64,000 nt of DNA from Ornithodoros turicata (Eukaryota > Arthropoda > Arachnida > Ixodida > Argasidae): contig NC_088204.1 in assembly GCF_037126465.1 (NCBI RefSeq), forward strand, positions 80,366,361 to 80,430,360. Reading direction: 5' to 3'. Below the pieces are notes generated by a model. It saw only the letters and a list, made by a program, of their open reading frames with translations. It did no database searches and was not told where the DNA came from. This document shows positions 33,166 through 45,011 of this stretch, piece by piece; the stretch's first letter is position 1; each line of letters begins with the position of its first letter. The position numbers were made by a program, and so were the translations under genes.

Positions 33166-35383
33166 ATGTTCACATCACATGCCTGGTATTCACAAAAAAA
33201 ACGTGACGGTTTCTTCGTTATACTCTACTCTGGTGATCTATGATAGCTATCGGATATCTACCACAATTTTAAGAAAGAAGTGCTATCATACTCCGTAGAT
33301 TAGGCTTGTTATGTTAGGACGGTTGTTATATTAGGACGATATGTTCTTAACAGTTCCCTACACATTTTATATAATTTGTGGTCTAGGCTGATAAGTTCTC
33401 CCGCAGCTTTCAATTAAAGAACATGTTATCACAAGTATGAAATTATATCCGATTCCTATATTAAAAAGGAATGTTGTATAATTTATATATGGTTTCAGCT
33501 TTTACAGTCTGCGCTGCTACGCATACTCGCTTCAAAAAAAAAAAAAAAAATAAGAAAAAATAAAATAAAATAAACGTCACAAGCTATCTTACGCGGTATC
33601 TAATAACCATCCGTCGAATGAAACTGCTTTCCATCAAATTTGACATAAATGACCGCTAGAGGGCGTTTAACCCATGTCACGCATCGACCGTGCATGTTCT
33701 CACGGCTAAAACCCTCTCCGCTCACAGTCAGATCCACCAGAGGGCCTTCCCACCAAGCGCCAAACCGTGTCGTAGCATACATACTCACTGAGGACGACAA
33801 CGCAATCTCGCCCCCGCTGTCAACCGCGGCTCATCCCATGCGCGCAGAAATGCACACAAACACATAGCAGACGACGACGACGACGATGATGATGACGATG
33901 CGTCCTTCTGCCATCATCCATCATCCGTCGGTATACCACGCTTGGCAGACGGCTCCCCAAGGTTGTGAGAAAATGGTCCCACTTTCGAGCGGAGATATGA
34001 CTAAGAGCAAAGAGCGACGTATGCGTACCATACAGTGTCTCTTTGACGAATGGCCCTTCTTCTTTAATTTCGTCGCAAGGTGTTCGCGTTGTCTTATTTA
34101 GCCATTTATTTTTATTCCGCGAGGTAGCGCAGTCGTAACAGATGTTCGAAACCTACTTCAGGACAGGATGTCTCTTTGTATGACAGAAGATTAACGTAGT
34201 GTTTCTTTCTTCCATAAAACTTTCTACCATCTCTGTTTCGGGCATTCGAAGTGCACTGAATTGATGGAACACAGAGTTGCCAAACCAGGGGCGTAGTTAA
34301 GAACAGTCGGAGGGCAACCATTTCTTGATGTAGTCCTCTGTTTATACTGCTCGAGAAATTTTCTGTCCACGGCTTTGTTTCTCAGAACTGTTCTAGGTTT
34401 TAAAACACCAGTCGTTTCACGTTATCCTCTCAGTCATTATTATCGGTATCATTATATTCGTCACCTATATTATCGGTCGCAAAAGTTGTGCTACGATACC
34501 GATAAAGGACGTACAAAATGATACAGAGATGTGCCGTGTGCGGCTCTTATTACCTACTAAATCTTCTGTTTAGAAGAGCTAAAGAATCAGCCTTTTTATT
34601 TATATATTTTTAATTATTACAGAAACGTATCCAAGCAATTGGCAACAATGTGCATAATCGTGATCACCTGATCCGCATTTTATACAGTCAATATTCCATC
34701 CATCGCACCTCTAAGGGAGACCAAATCCAGTGATCCGGATCAGGTGATCGGATTCAATGTATACAAGTACATTACACACACGGTTCCCAGAGGATCGAGT
34801 GGAGTGAAAACGTTTCTCACGAGCTCTGCCTTTGTTACGATCTTGTTACGACTTTGTTACGACGCATGACACGTATTTGACGCTCGCGTTGGAAAGGAAA
34901 TACTAGTGTATTAAGTTACGCAAAAGTGAGCTACGCGACGAAAGTCTTTCAGCCTGAACGTGACTTTGTCTTGGGAGCGACGATGCATATTAGCTGCGTG
35001 ACCATGCCCTCGCACAATCCCAGCACGTTATATAGCTATCAGCTTCCGAATCGTAGATCTGCCAAAAGCCGGGTATATTATACGTCTAGAATGAATTAGG
35101 TTCGAACAACACAAGCTGAAAAAGTAACAACAATATTTAAACGAGCGTTACTACGCGGAACAAGAACGCTTTGCAAAGGCGTTAGAATTAATTATTACAA
35201 TGTTTCGTAATTTCAATATATTCAAGACGGTCTAGATATATATTCAATGCTTTTATATTCAAGGCGATCTTGAAAGAAAGGAAAGCTCGCGTCCTTGTGG
35301 CAATCGGCTAAAAGCGCATGTTCAGCTCCGTCATGAATATCACTGAGCCACGGGAAGTTATCCTATCCTAGTTTCACCTAGGG
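33166..35383. other. Intergenic, no recognised gene
   Basis: AT-rich. CTCF-like motifs lie at 33653-33665 and 33734-33746. A palindromic block GATCACCTGATCC ... GGATCAGGTGATC lies at about 34663-34754 and may be a tiny MITE. Confidence 0.45.
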
Positions 35384-35437
35384 ACCCAACCCAACCCAAC
35401 CCAACCTAACCTAACCTAACCTAACCCAACCCAACCC
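35384..35437. repeat. Interstitial telomere-type tract (CCTAA)n / (CCCAA)n
   Basis: Eleven 5-bp units are arranged as CCCAA units, then four CCTAA units, then CCCAA units. CCTAA is the complement of the arthropod telomere repeat TTAGG. Single-copy sequence lies on both sides. Confidence 0.85.
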
Positions 35438-37472
35438 GATCTTTACCCCACAGAAACATTTACCCTATACGACAGTGTTCGAAGCGTGCTGCAAACCACG
35501 GTACAGCAAACACACCAGGTTCCGCTTACGAGGAGCTTGAGTGACCGTGTATTCACACGAGCGATATCCTCACGGAATATTCTAGTGGAAGAAAAAGTGA
35601 AAACGCTTCCTCACAGAGCCGAAGTTCCGTCCCGTGTTATGTTGAGCATTCGCACGCTGCGGAATATCGGGAGTGGCGTATACGTACTGCGCATTTAGCA
35701 GACGACACTTAGCAGACGACACCGTCAGCGTCTTTTCCTGTCGTCTGCTACGGAATATCTTGTCGTTGCGTCGCAGGATATTCCCCTGCGACTGACATGG
35801 TTATCAGTGTAGGTGAAGACACGACGTTACCCGAATGTTCTCGATATCCGTACTTCTAGTATCCAGAGGGAGTAACACTGTGGCGGAGAAGAACACATAC
35901 GGGCTTGGTCTGTCCCCTTGATTCCAGGAAACCCGTCCGTGAGAATCGCGGAAAGAAACGATAATAGGAGAGATTTATTTGCATAACTGAAAGAGCGTGC
36001 TCTCACCACAGCATATACCCAACCAGACTGACCACGCTTTTTGTATTTCCATACCCGCTCCCGAGGCTCCAGAATGAAAAACCCTCAAAGAACCCACGCA
36101 CGCATCATCATCATCATCCTCTGTGTGTGTGTGTCCCGGAGGGAAAGCTGGAGTATACGCGCGGTTCGAACCTTAATTCTCACGATCCCAACAATGGCTC
36201 CCAACTCCCGTGTGACGTTCCATCCAAGCTTACGGTTTCTATATAGACACAGTATTAAGTTTACAGACGAGCTAACTGCGTGTGTATATCGCTGTCGGGT
36301 CGGTCGGGGTCCCGTGGGATGGAGGGACCACGGCGTAATGTGTTACAAGCACGACACGGCGACTGGGCTATAGGGTTAACGCGGAGGCGGTGAATAAACT
36401 CTTCCCACGCTCCTCACATGTTGGGGACGACGGACTCGTGCTCTATACACAGCGTTTCTCATGCGAGCTGCGGGTTAATTTTAGAACGATCCGTATATAT
36501 TACGTAACCTTGCAACCATATTTGCAACAGTGTCTTCTGCGCTGGAACTATGTCGTTTCATTTTTTTAAAACGTGTGTCCGGAACTATACATATACTTCG
36601 AGATATTAATTTAGGTTATCCCGTACAAGTTGATTGATTGATTGATTGATTTGTAAAAGAAAAAAAAATTGAGATGCACATGCGCAAAAATACACAAAAA
36701 AACAGAGCGTCACAAAGTGTCAAAGAGGTCCGTCAAGACGAGGAATTGCACAAGGGCGCGCATGGCAGGTATGAGCTGATTTCCGGGCCAGCACCCTAGA
36801 ACCTTATCGGTGGAGTATGGCCCGTACAAGTTAGTGCTTGACATTTTCGGGTAAATTCCACCAGCTATGTGTGTCTAAGAACCGAACTGGTGTTTGCTCT
36901 GGTCGGCTAAACGGCTTTTTTCCTCCCAAAACTACGTCCTGACTTGGCGAACAGTAAAAGTAAGACTCAGAACCACCTTCTGCAGAGTTGGTAGGTTGCG
37001 CAACAAATCCGACAACACAACATTATATAGATATCTCAGAACTGGGCCCTCTCTCGTAAGCCACGAGTATTTTCCCGCATCTTTTCGGATGAGCGCGTGG
37101 TGCTATTTTTTAAGCGAACAATATAATGTCAGCGACAATATACTTACCGAAATCGCTGGAGCAGTAAAGATGAAGAAGTTCTCGATCCGAACACGGTCGG
37201 CATTCTGGAAAGATAGGAGAAGGAACGTGTAAGACAAACCACGAAAATAAAATGCTCGAAACCATCCCGTATACTAATTCCTGCATACCGGGACCGAAGC
37301 GTGGGATCTTCCGATATATATAAAGCGAGCGTTTGTAGTGAAACGAAAAATTAATCTTCGAGAAAAGCTACATGGGAGATAATCAGATAAACCACAGGAT
37401 GGGTCACGGTCAAGTTTTTCGATAAATTTTGGAAACTATACATATACCTCATTTGTCTTGACTTTGCCTAGT
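35438..37472. other. Intergenic, no recognised gene
   Basis: GCAGACGACA occurs three times at 35698, 35712 and 35740 (inverted) within 60 bp. A GATT microsatellite lies at about 36632-36652. Nothing else was recognised. Confidence 0.45.
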
Positions 37473-37935
37473 ATTCGAACCAACTATGGCTACTTTTCTT
37501 TCCAGTATTTCGCGGCCAAAGTTTGGAACTCGCTTCCACCTTATATTCATACTTGTATTTCGTTAGTGGTTCTCAGGAAGATGATTCATGATTATTTCAT
37601 GGGTGAAAGCGCTGTGTAATTGTCGTTGGTGCTTTACATATCAGGTGTTGACTCTTCATGTTGTTGATATTGGTGTTTTCTTCTTTGATCGAAAGGTCCT
37701 GGTCCTGTATGAGTCGTTTGTAATACTAATTATTATTTTTTTTCTTTTGTGTTTCCTAGCGATCACTGTCGTGTGTCAGCTTGAGTTGTATGCATACAAT
37801 ATTGGATCAATTCCACGCCTATGGCGTTTGATCCTTCTAAATCGTGCCGTATAATGCATTCAATTTCTTTACCCCATTTTGTATGGCATTACCTCTGTAC
37901 AAACTGTAAAATAAAACATTTGAACTGAACTGAAA
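37473..37935 (+). mobile_element. 5'-truncated LINE: end of reverse-transcriptase ORF and 3' UTR
   Basis: From 37473 the frame reads IRTNYGYFSFQYFAAKVWNS, then LPPYIHTCISLVVLRKM and IHDYFMGESAV, with a stop at 37617-37619. The RTNYG...KVWNSLP...DYF pattern is the usual C-terminus of Jockey/CR1/L2-like ORF2 proteins. The 3' UTR ends AATAAAACATTTGAACTGAA, a short-repeat tail. No RT core is present. Confidence 0.8.
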
Positions 37936-38650
37936 CTTAAAAAAGGCGCTTTTGTTAGTTTTTTTTAAGCATGACATACACTTTTGTTCCGATACCTTCC
38001 CGCCAGACAGCGGGTTTTCACTTCAAAGCGCGTTACTGCCTCCCCGACAGTTGGAGAAAATGGTAGAATGGGCCATTGACAAAGAGCAATTTCTTGAGTT
38101 ACAGAATGAAATCGAGTTTTTTTTTCAAAATTTTCGTCAAAACGGTAACGTACTGACAAAAAAGAAAAAAGAAAGAGCTTCCAACGAGCCCTTTAATGGG
38201 CAGCCCAGCACAAAGGCACCAGTGGTATACTTGAAACAGTGCTCGATGAAGTGCTTTATCTTTGCATACCTCTCGTTCACGCGTGTCCATTCTTCAATAA
38301 CCAGCGCAACCACATTATAAACGCGAATAAAATTGGTTCTGGAAAGGGGCAATAAACGCCATCAGGTTAAAAGTAATCCTTCCCGATCTTGACACAAATG
38401 AGCCTGTTAGGTGGTCGTCTCCAGACTTCCGCGACGCACAGCTGCAAAGGCTGCTCAAATATTTTGACTAATTGGGGCCACTTAACGTTCCACTTAGGAG
38501 GTCCCCTTTAAAAATAAGGACTGTAGCCGAGAACCCGTTTTGACTCCTATATGCCAATGCAACGTGGACACAGGATCAGAGTGGCGTCTACAACGCTTCT
38601 TGCTTTTCCTTGCACAAGTTTCGTCGCAGAAAATGTAAATACATTCTTAG
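37936..38650. other. Intergenic, nothing recognised
   Basis: No coding or repeat signature that I can support. Confidence 0.4.
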
Positions 38651-38654
38651 TCTC

Positions 38655-38785
38655 TGTTAGCGCCACGAGGCAACTATTGCCATAAGCGCTCTACGGACGT
38701 GCACAGCAGGAAGGAGCGGAGACCCAGTGTACGTCCCGGGCCGACTTCGGGGGGAACAGTGCCGACATACGTGGAATCTGAGGGT
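38655..38785 (-). mobile_element. SINE family B fragment (antisense, internally deleted)
   Basis: GTTAGCGCCACGAGGCAACT, then GCACAGCAGGAAGGAGCGG and GTCCCGGGCCGACTTCGGGG match the family with a deletion between the two halves. Confidence 0.65.
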
Positions 38786-39775
38786 TTCAAATCCCACTGC
38801 CCTTTTTATCAGCCGTCGTTCTTTAATCCAAGTACGCACCTATAGCTGGGCATTGTGTTCTTTCTTCCGCGTATGATTGTTTCATTAATTAATTGCTTCA
38901 CCTACTAATGCGTTGATTGACCTAACGATATATCCCTTCCACGCCGTCACGATCGAGGCGTGCTGCTGCATTTCTGGAAAGAACATATAAAACGTTGCGT
39001 GTGCGATACGCGTTATAAAACAACAAAAATAGCCTGAACCTCGGTTTCATCCCTTCCCTTTAATGGCGCCATTAAATGGCCGCAGCAAAGGCGGTGGTAA
39101 CGAGGCTACATTCTGTCTCACGTACAGAGTATACCATGACAACGCACCAGATGGGAAAAAAAAATCGCGGCAGCTGCGTCGGAATGACTATACAACATCT
39201 TTCCTATTCCATTTCAGTTAAAAAAAAAAAAAAAACAGAGAGAATTTATTTCGGTGGCATATAACCTTGAAGGAAAACAGAAAAACAAAAAAACAAAAAG
39301 TCATAACGTGTCCTACTGAGCAGTGCACGTTTTTATCACATATGAAACAGCGACGTCGCGAGACAAAGTCGTCACCAGGCGTCACCACCTCAGCCACCAT
39401 GTGGACCACATGTGTGCGTGGAGTCACCCCAACAAGCTCGGGTTACGACGGTCGTCGGGCTACCGTCTTTGCTTTGTCTTTCAACACGTGTTCCTGGCGG
39501 CGGCAGGGTTGCACGTTACAGCGGCAAGGCGACGAGTCCCTGCGTACCAAGAACGACAGCGTATTTCTTTCGGTTTTTGCTCAGAACGGAATTCGAGAAG
39601 AAGAGGGTGGGTGATATAGGCCTGAGAGGCACTTACAAGAGCATAAAGAGAGCATGAAGAGCATTTCAGATGATGGGTCGGGGTACTTGAGGGGAAAGTT
39701 TAGACACCGGGGAAGTTTTCTCTGGGAACAGGTCGCATTGAGGGAATTGCGCCGACCAGAACCAATGTTATCTCT

Positions 39776-39776
39776 G

Positions 39777-39833
<57 letters not shown>
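39776..39833. repeat. (ATT)n microsatellite
   Basis: An uninterrupted run of about 19 ATT units lies directly before a SINE B 3' end, so it is probably its expanded tail. Confidence 0.95.
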
Positions 39834-40065
39834 TCTGGATTTCGCGTTAGCGCCGCGAAGCAACTGTAGCTATAAGTGCAGGCGTACAGATGTGAACAGA
39901 TGGAGAGAGGACAGCAGGAAGGAGTGGGGACAGGGGGGTTAGTATGCGTCCTGGGACGACTTCAGGGGGATTTTGTGCCGATATTCGCCTGGAAAGTCTG
40001 TGGTAAACCTCAGACAGCACAGACGGTGGTAGGATTCTAACCCAGTACACGTCCCAATGTTCACG
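39834..40065 (-). mobile_element. SINE family B copy (antisense, long)
   Basis: GCGTTAGCGCCGCGAAGCAA, then GTGAACAGATGGAGAGAGGA, GGGTTAGTATGCGTCCTGGG and GTAGGATTCTAACCCAG (degenerate B-box). The ATT run at 39776-39833 sits at its 3' tail. Confidence 0.8.
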
Positions 40066-43000
40066 ACTTTGTTGTCTACTACCAACGTGGAATCTGCGGT
40101 GGAACCACCTGCCAAAATGTTAGCGGGCTACCAGAAAAAATAAAAATAATAAGAAAATAAATAAAAGGGAGGAAGAAGGTAAACAACTCATTTCAGATTC
40201 CGAAGTTGTCCTTAGTGTCGCGTACTTCCCTCGGCGACATTCTGGTGCCGACAAGTTCAATTTCGGAACTCAAGAAAAAAACAGTGCAGCCTTTTTCTTC
40301 ACTCTCATAACATTACATACCTCAAACACTGCTTATATATCTTCATATTCAATACGCTACAATCTTTTTACGGGATGCAAAGAAAGAGGACACAGAAAAT
40401 AGCAACAGTGGAAGTCCGACTCCCCCATTATTATTGAATAGTGGCGCCACGTCGCGGAGGAATTCGGCGGGGAGCCTCAAATGCACATTTTTACCGGCGG
40501 TCTGTTTGCTTTTCCAGACGGCTGCGTTCAAGAATATTTGTACGTTTGTTCGTCACGGCGGATGAGGCTTAGAGGAGACCACTACACGGGGTGCTCGCTG
40601 AAGTGCCTCAAACAATGAAGATCTGGTAACAGACAAACAAGTCCGTTCCCGACCCTCAGCAACCCATGTTTTCAATGTCGATTGAAATGTCGTCTGTCTG
40701 GCTACGATTCTGGGAATGCATATTTCCTCTCCTTGATAATGCACTGGCATCGCGAAGAGTAGAGGATGAAACCAGGTTCGTGTAGACGTTGTGGGTTTGG
40801 AGATTAGTCGTTCGGTGGCGCTGATGTCGTTTGTAGTTTTGTCCGTGCTTGCATCAATCGGTTTTACCAGGTCCCCCAAGGTCGCCATTTTCCCATGTAT
40901 TTGTTCCTATCCCGATGCGTGCAATGCCTGAGGCCGCCCTTAGATACCCCATTGTTACCAGACGTTGGCTTGCGTTGATTGTAGCGCGCTAAAGATCCAG
41001 TTGAAGCACAATCTAAGCCACGCCAAGTCACCGAAGGAGAAATTGACGACTGCAGCGCCTGCGGCGCCTGGTACGACAGGTGCGCTATGTGATGCATGCA
41101 GCCGTGCACTAGATCCTTCCGATCGCTCAACACGTTTAAAAACGGACCAGAAAGTGAAACAAGACAGAGAAAGTTGTTATACGCGTTTTATTTGGACATA
41201 TAAAGACTAGATTCATTCGCAGAAACAACAAAAACATTTTGCCGCTAAACTTAGCGCGCTGAAGTGATCCGGAACGGCAACAGTGGGGTAACTAGTGGCG
41301 GCCTTCTTCGTTGCACTTTTTTCCGTTCGTTGCACGCTTTTCCGAGGTGAGTTTGGGGGACCTGGTTTCTACTTTCTCATAAAGGCGTCAAAGAACATAA
41401 CATACGACTCACTGTCACAATGGGCAAGTGGTTATACTCCTAAACATAGCACTGCATAGGATAGTTCTGCACAGAAACGTACAAAGCTCTGTTCATACAC
41501 TATTTATTCACTGACGTTAGGGGGCACTAGTTTCGAAAATGCGAGACCGGAGCCATGACGTGTTATTTAATATAACATATTAAATAACGAGGATATTGCG
41601 AATACAATATTCACACAGTACAAGAACTGGAAAACAACACATAACGCTGAAAGCGATGGTCAGGACGGCAAACGAACGGCAAACGGACGGCATCACGGCG
41701 GCAAGTCTCGTCGCGACAGTCGCGCTCCCCTGCGGGTGACGTTGCGTAAATATTGGTTTGCTGGGTACAGTCGCCAAAGGAACAGAAGGCATTGCGCTGG
41801 CGTTCCAATCCATGATAGCGTCAATTACGCCTGCAACAGCCCGGAAAGCACAATCGCCATTGTCATCGTACAGCCGCCATCTTTGATGCTCGCGTCTGCC
41901 ATCATCACATTCTTCGCGCCTTCCTTTCAAAGACGTTTCGGCTACAGCGTGGGAGGCGAGTGCCTGACAGGAAAATGACGGGTACCGCGTGAGGGCGCTT
42001 TTCAAGTTCGGATTAAGAAGTGACGACACAATGGCGCGCAGTTTTCTTAATCCCCGTGCAAATACGGGGAGCGACCCGAAATCCCCGCCGGAGATTTCGT
42101 AGAATAACCTTTTTGCTTCCTCGTAGACTGACGGACGAGCGCATGTGTCGGGAATGATGAGTCCTTTATGGGCATGAGCGGATAAGCTAAGCCTAAAATA
42201 ACTTTTGCTTTCATGCGTCTGGTTTTGCAGATGCCAAGTGCGAAAACCGGTGACTTGCGGCGACTTTTGCGGACTCAAAGGATGAGAAAGTTATGATTGA
42301 CAGGTTAATTCTTCACAGGAAAGATAAAGAGGTTCACGTATGAAAGTTTCGACGAACTTGAGATCGAGTCGTTCTGAAAGACCACACAAGAAAGTCGCTG
42401 GAAGCGACTCTTCCACAAGAGAGACCTCACGTGGTGACCAAAGACAATAAAATTCACTGTTCCTTGGAAGGATAAGCTTCACAGTACCGATAAGCAAGAC
42501 AGCCTTGGTACACAGGTGCAGCAGTGCGGTTGTGATAGTTCGTCAAAGCGACGTTAAACAGACTCCACAGGTCTAGTTGCAGACACCACAGTTGCCTGTG
42601 GCGCCTCCTTGTAACGGGACGACGCGCGAAGCGAAACGGAGCAGACGACACGCATTGGCTGCAGCAGACGACACTCAATAAACACCTACTCGTCTCACAG
42701 TGCCGTAACATAAGCTTGTGTTTGCGGTGCATCACGAAAAAATCTGCCGTCTTCCACTACACGCAAGTTACGTATAACTTCCAGCAGACGCCACAACCGC
42801 TCGTGGCGCCTCCCCGCGATCAAATATGATGCCGTCAATCACCCCCAAAACGAAACAAAGTATCGCACGGTGGTTGCAGCAGGCGACTGCTGGTCACGCG
42901 CAGACGCAAAGGTGGCGCAAGTGATCTCTCGTCGTCGTCGTCGTCGACCCCCGCTGCTGTAGTTAACAGGCGTAAACATCATAGGCGCGATAGACGCATC

Positions 43001-43922
43001 TGTTGACACCGGCTGTGGTCTCGCGGGATGTCGTGGGAAACGTGACATTACATAGCTCTCATCGGACGTCTTGTTTACCGCAGGCAAATGTCGAAGAGTG
43101 GTTATAAACATGACATCCGAGCAACCCTGGGTTGCGCAGACGGTTTAAATGACGATACGTCGTCCTTCGGGTGCGTTTTTTTTTTTTTTTTCTCTCCTCC
43201 CATTCCCGCCAAAATCTGGAGGAGTATGTTTACGGTTGTTAATTAGTGAAACGAACGCCAGACAGCGCAGCGGAAGAAAAATTAACATGGCTTGATTAAT
43301 CGTTCCAGGCCCACGTTATACTAGAATTATGGTTTTTGGACCTCAAAAGCCTAGTTTGTTTACGTCAAAGTTTTGTTTGGTACACGATGTAATAGATGCC
43401 ACCTATAGATTGGTCCCATGTAATCCCCCTATGGTATCCATTAATTCCCCCAACGGTCCCTGTTACAAGAGCGGGGGATATAATCGAACACACACAAAAA
43501 AATGAGATGGCATCTCGCTGTCAAGTCTCGTCGTATATATGTCCTCTCCCGAAAGATAAGAGCCTTCCGCTATATCTTAGCCCTCGCAACCGGTCGAAGT
43601 ATTTTTTATTTTTATTTTTTTTTATAAATCCATGATCGATTACCGACCATTACGGAGATCGTGTCGCGGGGGAAGGAGAAGTTCACCAGAAAAGCGCCAG
43701 GGGCTGTTCTTCTGGAATACGACGCGCTAGTCTAAGCCCAGATGTATCTAAAGATCACTTTCGGCTTCTGGTTTGTACAAATTGTTTTTTCATAATGCGT
43801 CTTTCTTTTTTTTCTTTTTTTTTCACCAAGATTTCTTTCTACGCGAGGAAAGCTTCCTTTCTCAGCCGATACATTAACATGCAAGGAAGAGGTTTTCCAA
43901 CATTTCTCTGGTGAGAACTATA
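40066..43922. other. Intergenic, no confirmed gene
   Basis: About 3.9 kb with two GCAGACGACA motifs (42641, 42664). A 232-codon minus ORF at 41580-42278 has no recognisable domain. Short plus-strand codons at 40965-41207 show CVDCSAL and LCDACSRAL but no family match. Confidence 0.45.
41580..42278 (-). CDS. Hypothetical ORF, 232 aa, unrecognised
   Basis: This is the longest unexplained ORF outside IQGAP and repeats. It includes GLIIPDTCARPSVYEEAKRL and a C-terminal hydrophobic stretch. No domain, splice structure or poly(A) signal supports it. An open frame this long is only moderately improbable by chance in six frames of 64 kb. Confidence 0.15.
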   Translation of the reverse strand: MSPQKSPQVTGFRTWHLQNQTHESKSYFRLSLSAHAHKGLIIPDTCARPSVYEEAKRLFYEISGGDFGSLPVFARGLRKLRAIVSSLLNPNLKSALTRYPSFSCQALASHAVAETSLKGRREECDDGRREHQRWRLYDDNGDCAFRAVAGVIDAIMDWNASAMPSVPLATVPSKPIFTQRHPQGSATVATRLAAVMPSVCRSFAVLTIAFSVMCCFPVLVLCEYCIRNILVI

Positions 43923-43924
43923 TA

Positions 43925-44110
43925 CAGTAAAACTCCTTTATAGCGAACACCTTTTTAACGAAAATACCACTACAGCAAATTTTTTTTTGCGGCCCCGCTG
44001 GAGCCTATAGGTCCAATAATGGACATCCTTTTTAACGAAAATACCTTTATTGCGATTTTTTTTTTTTTTTTTTGCTGTCCCCTGAGCTTCGTTGTAAAGG
44101 AGTTTGACTG
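43925..44110. mobile_element. TA-flanked pogo-like MITE
   Basis: CAGTAAAACTCCTTTATAGC at the left is mirrored by TTGTAAAGGAGTTTGACTG at the right, with TA at 43923-43924 and 44111-44112. CTTTTTAACGAAAATACC occurs twice inside. The CAGT ends with a TA duplication fit pogo/Tigger. Confidence 0.85.
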
Positions 44111-44562
44111 TACTGCAGTGAGACTTCTGTTGAGGAAATTTGCTCAATGCTAGTACTTTTCAGGTGGAAGTACTTCGGTGAACTTCTATACATTCACTGA
44201 GCACCTTTTTTCGGTGATTATTGTCCCCGGTGAAGTCTTTCCCGGTGTTTTTTTTTTCTTAGGTAAATATTGCTTCGGCGATTTTTCTCCAGTTGGCTCT
44301 CTTCTCGTGATTCTTTTCCCAGAGAGCCCCTCCACGGTGTGGACTTCTTACGCTGTGCGCTTCCAAGGTGTGCACTTCTAAAGCGTGCACTTATTAGGCT
44401 GTGCACTTCTAAAAGTGATGACACACACTGGACGAAACTTCTAAGATGCATTCGTGCAAAACTGCTAGTAATGATTCATCAGTGAATTACCGCTCAGATA
44501 TTCCGAAAGTGCTTATTGTAATTCCGATTCACGCTGTAATTAAAAACTATATTGCCTACAGG

Positions 44563-45003
44563 TAGGGTTGCCACCTTTCGGAGTGAAAAATACCGGCTGA
44601 GGGAGAGGAGGTGGAATAGAGGGAAAGAAGGAAATGCTCGTGGGAAAGGGAAAGTGGGTGAGGAACGTTCTAGCTGGCTCGACACAACCACCAACAGCTT
44701 TGCACAACCACTGCTCTTGTCCCCTCCGAACACAAGACGTAATTAATAACAATGATAATAAAAATAATAATAATAATGAAAAAAATTAAGAAAACGAATG
44801 GTGACTGCGAAGTTTCGTCTGTGCTCCAGATTTATTCAAGCTGTAGTGGAATGTTGAAGGAAAAACCCCGTAAAAGCCCTTATGAAAGGTCTTGAGCCAC
44901 AAATACCGGCAAAAAGCTGCCGGTATCACCTTCCTACCGGCAACCGGCAGAGGAAGCAAATAACCGGCCGTGCCGGTATAATACCGGCCTGGTGGCAACC
45001 CTA
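44563..45003. mobile_element. hAT-like MITE with perfect 8-bp target duplication
   Basis: TAGGGTTGCCACC at the left is mirrored by GGTGGCAACCCTA at the right. CCTACAGG is duplicated at 44555-44562 and 45004-45011. ATACCGG subterminal repeats sit in both arms. There is no transposase. Confidence 0.88.
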
Positions 45004-45011
45004 CCTACAGG

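Noticed and set aside
40965..41207. Zinc-finger-like CxxC ORF
   Set aside because: The Cys spacing (CVDC, CDAC) has no second metal-binding half, and no splice structure or homology was recognised.
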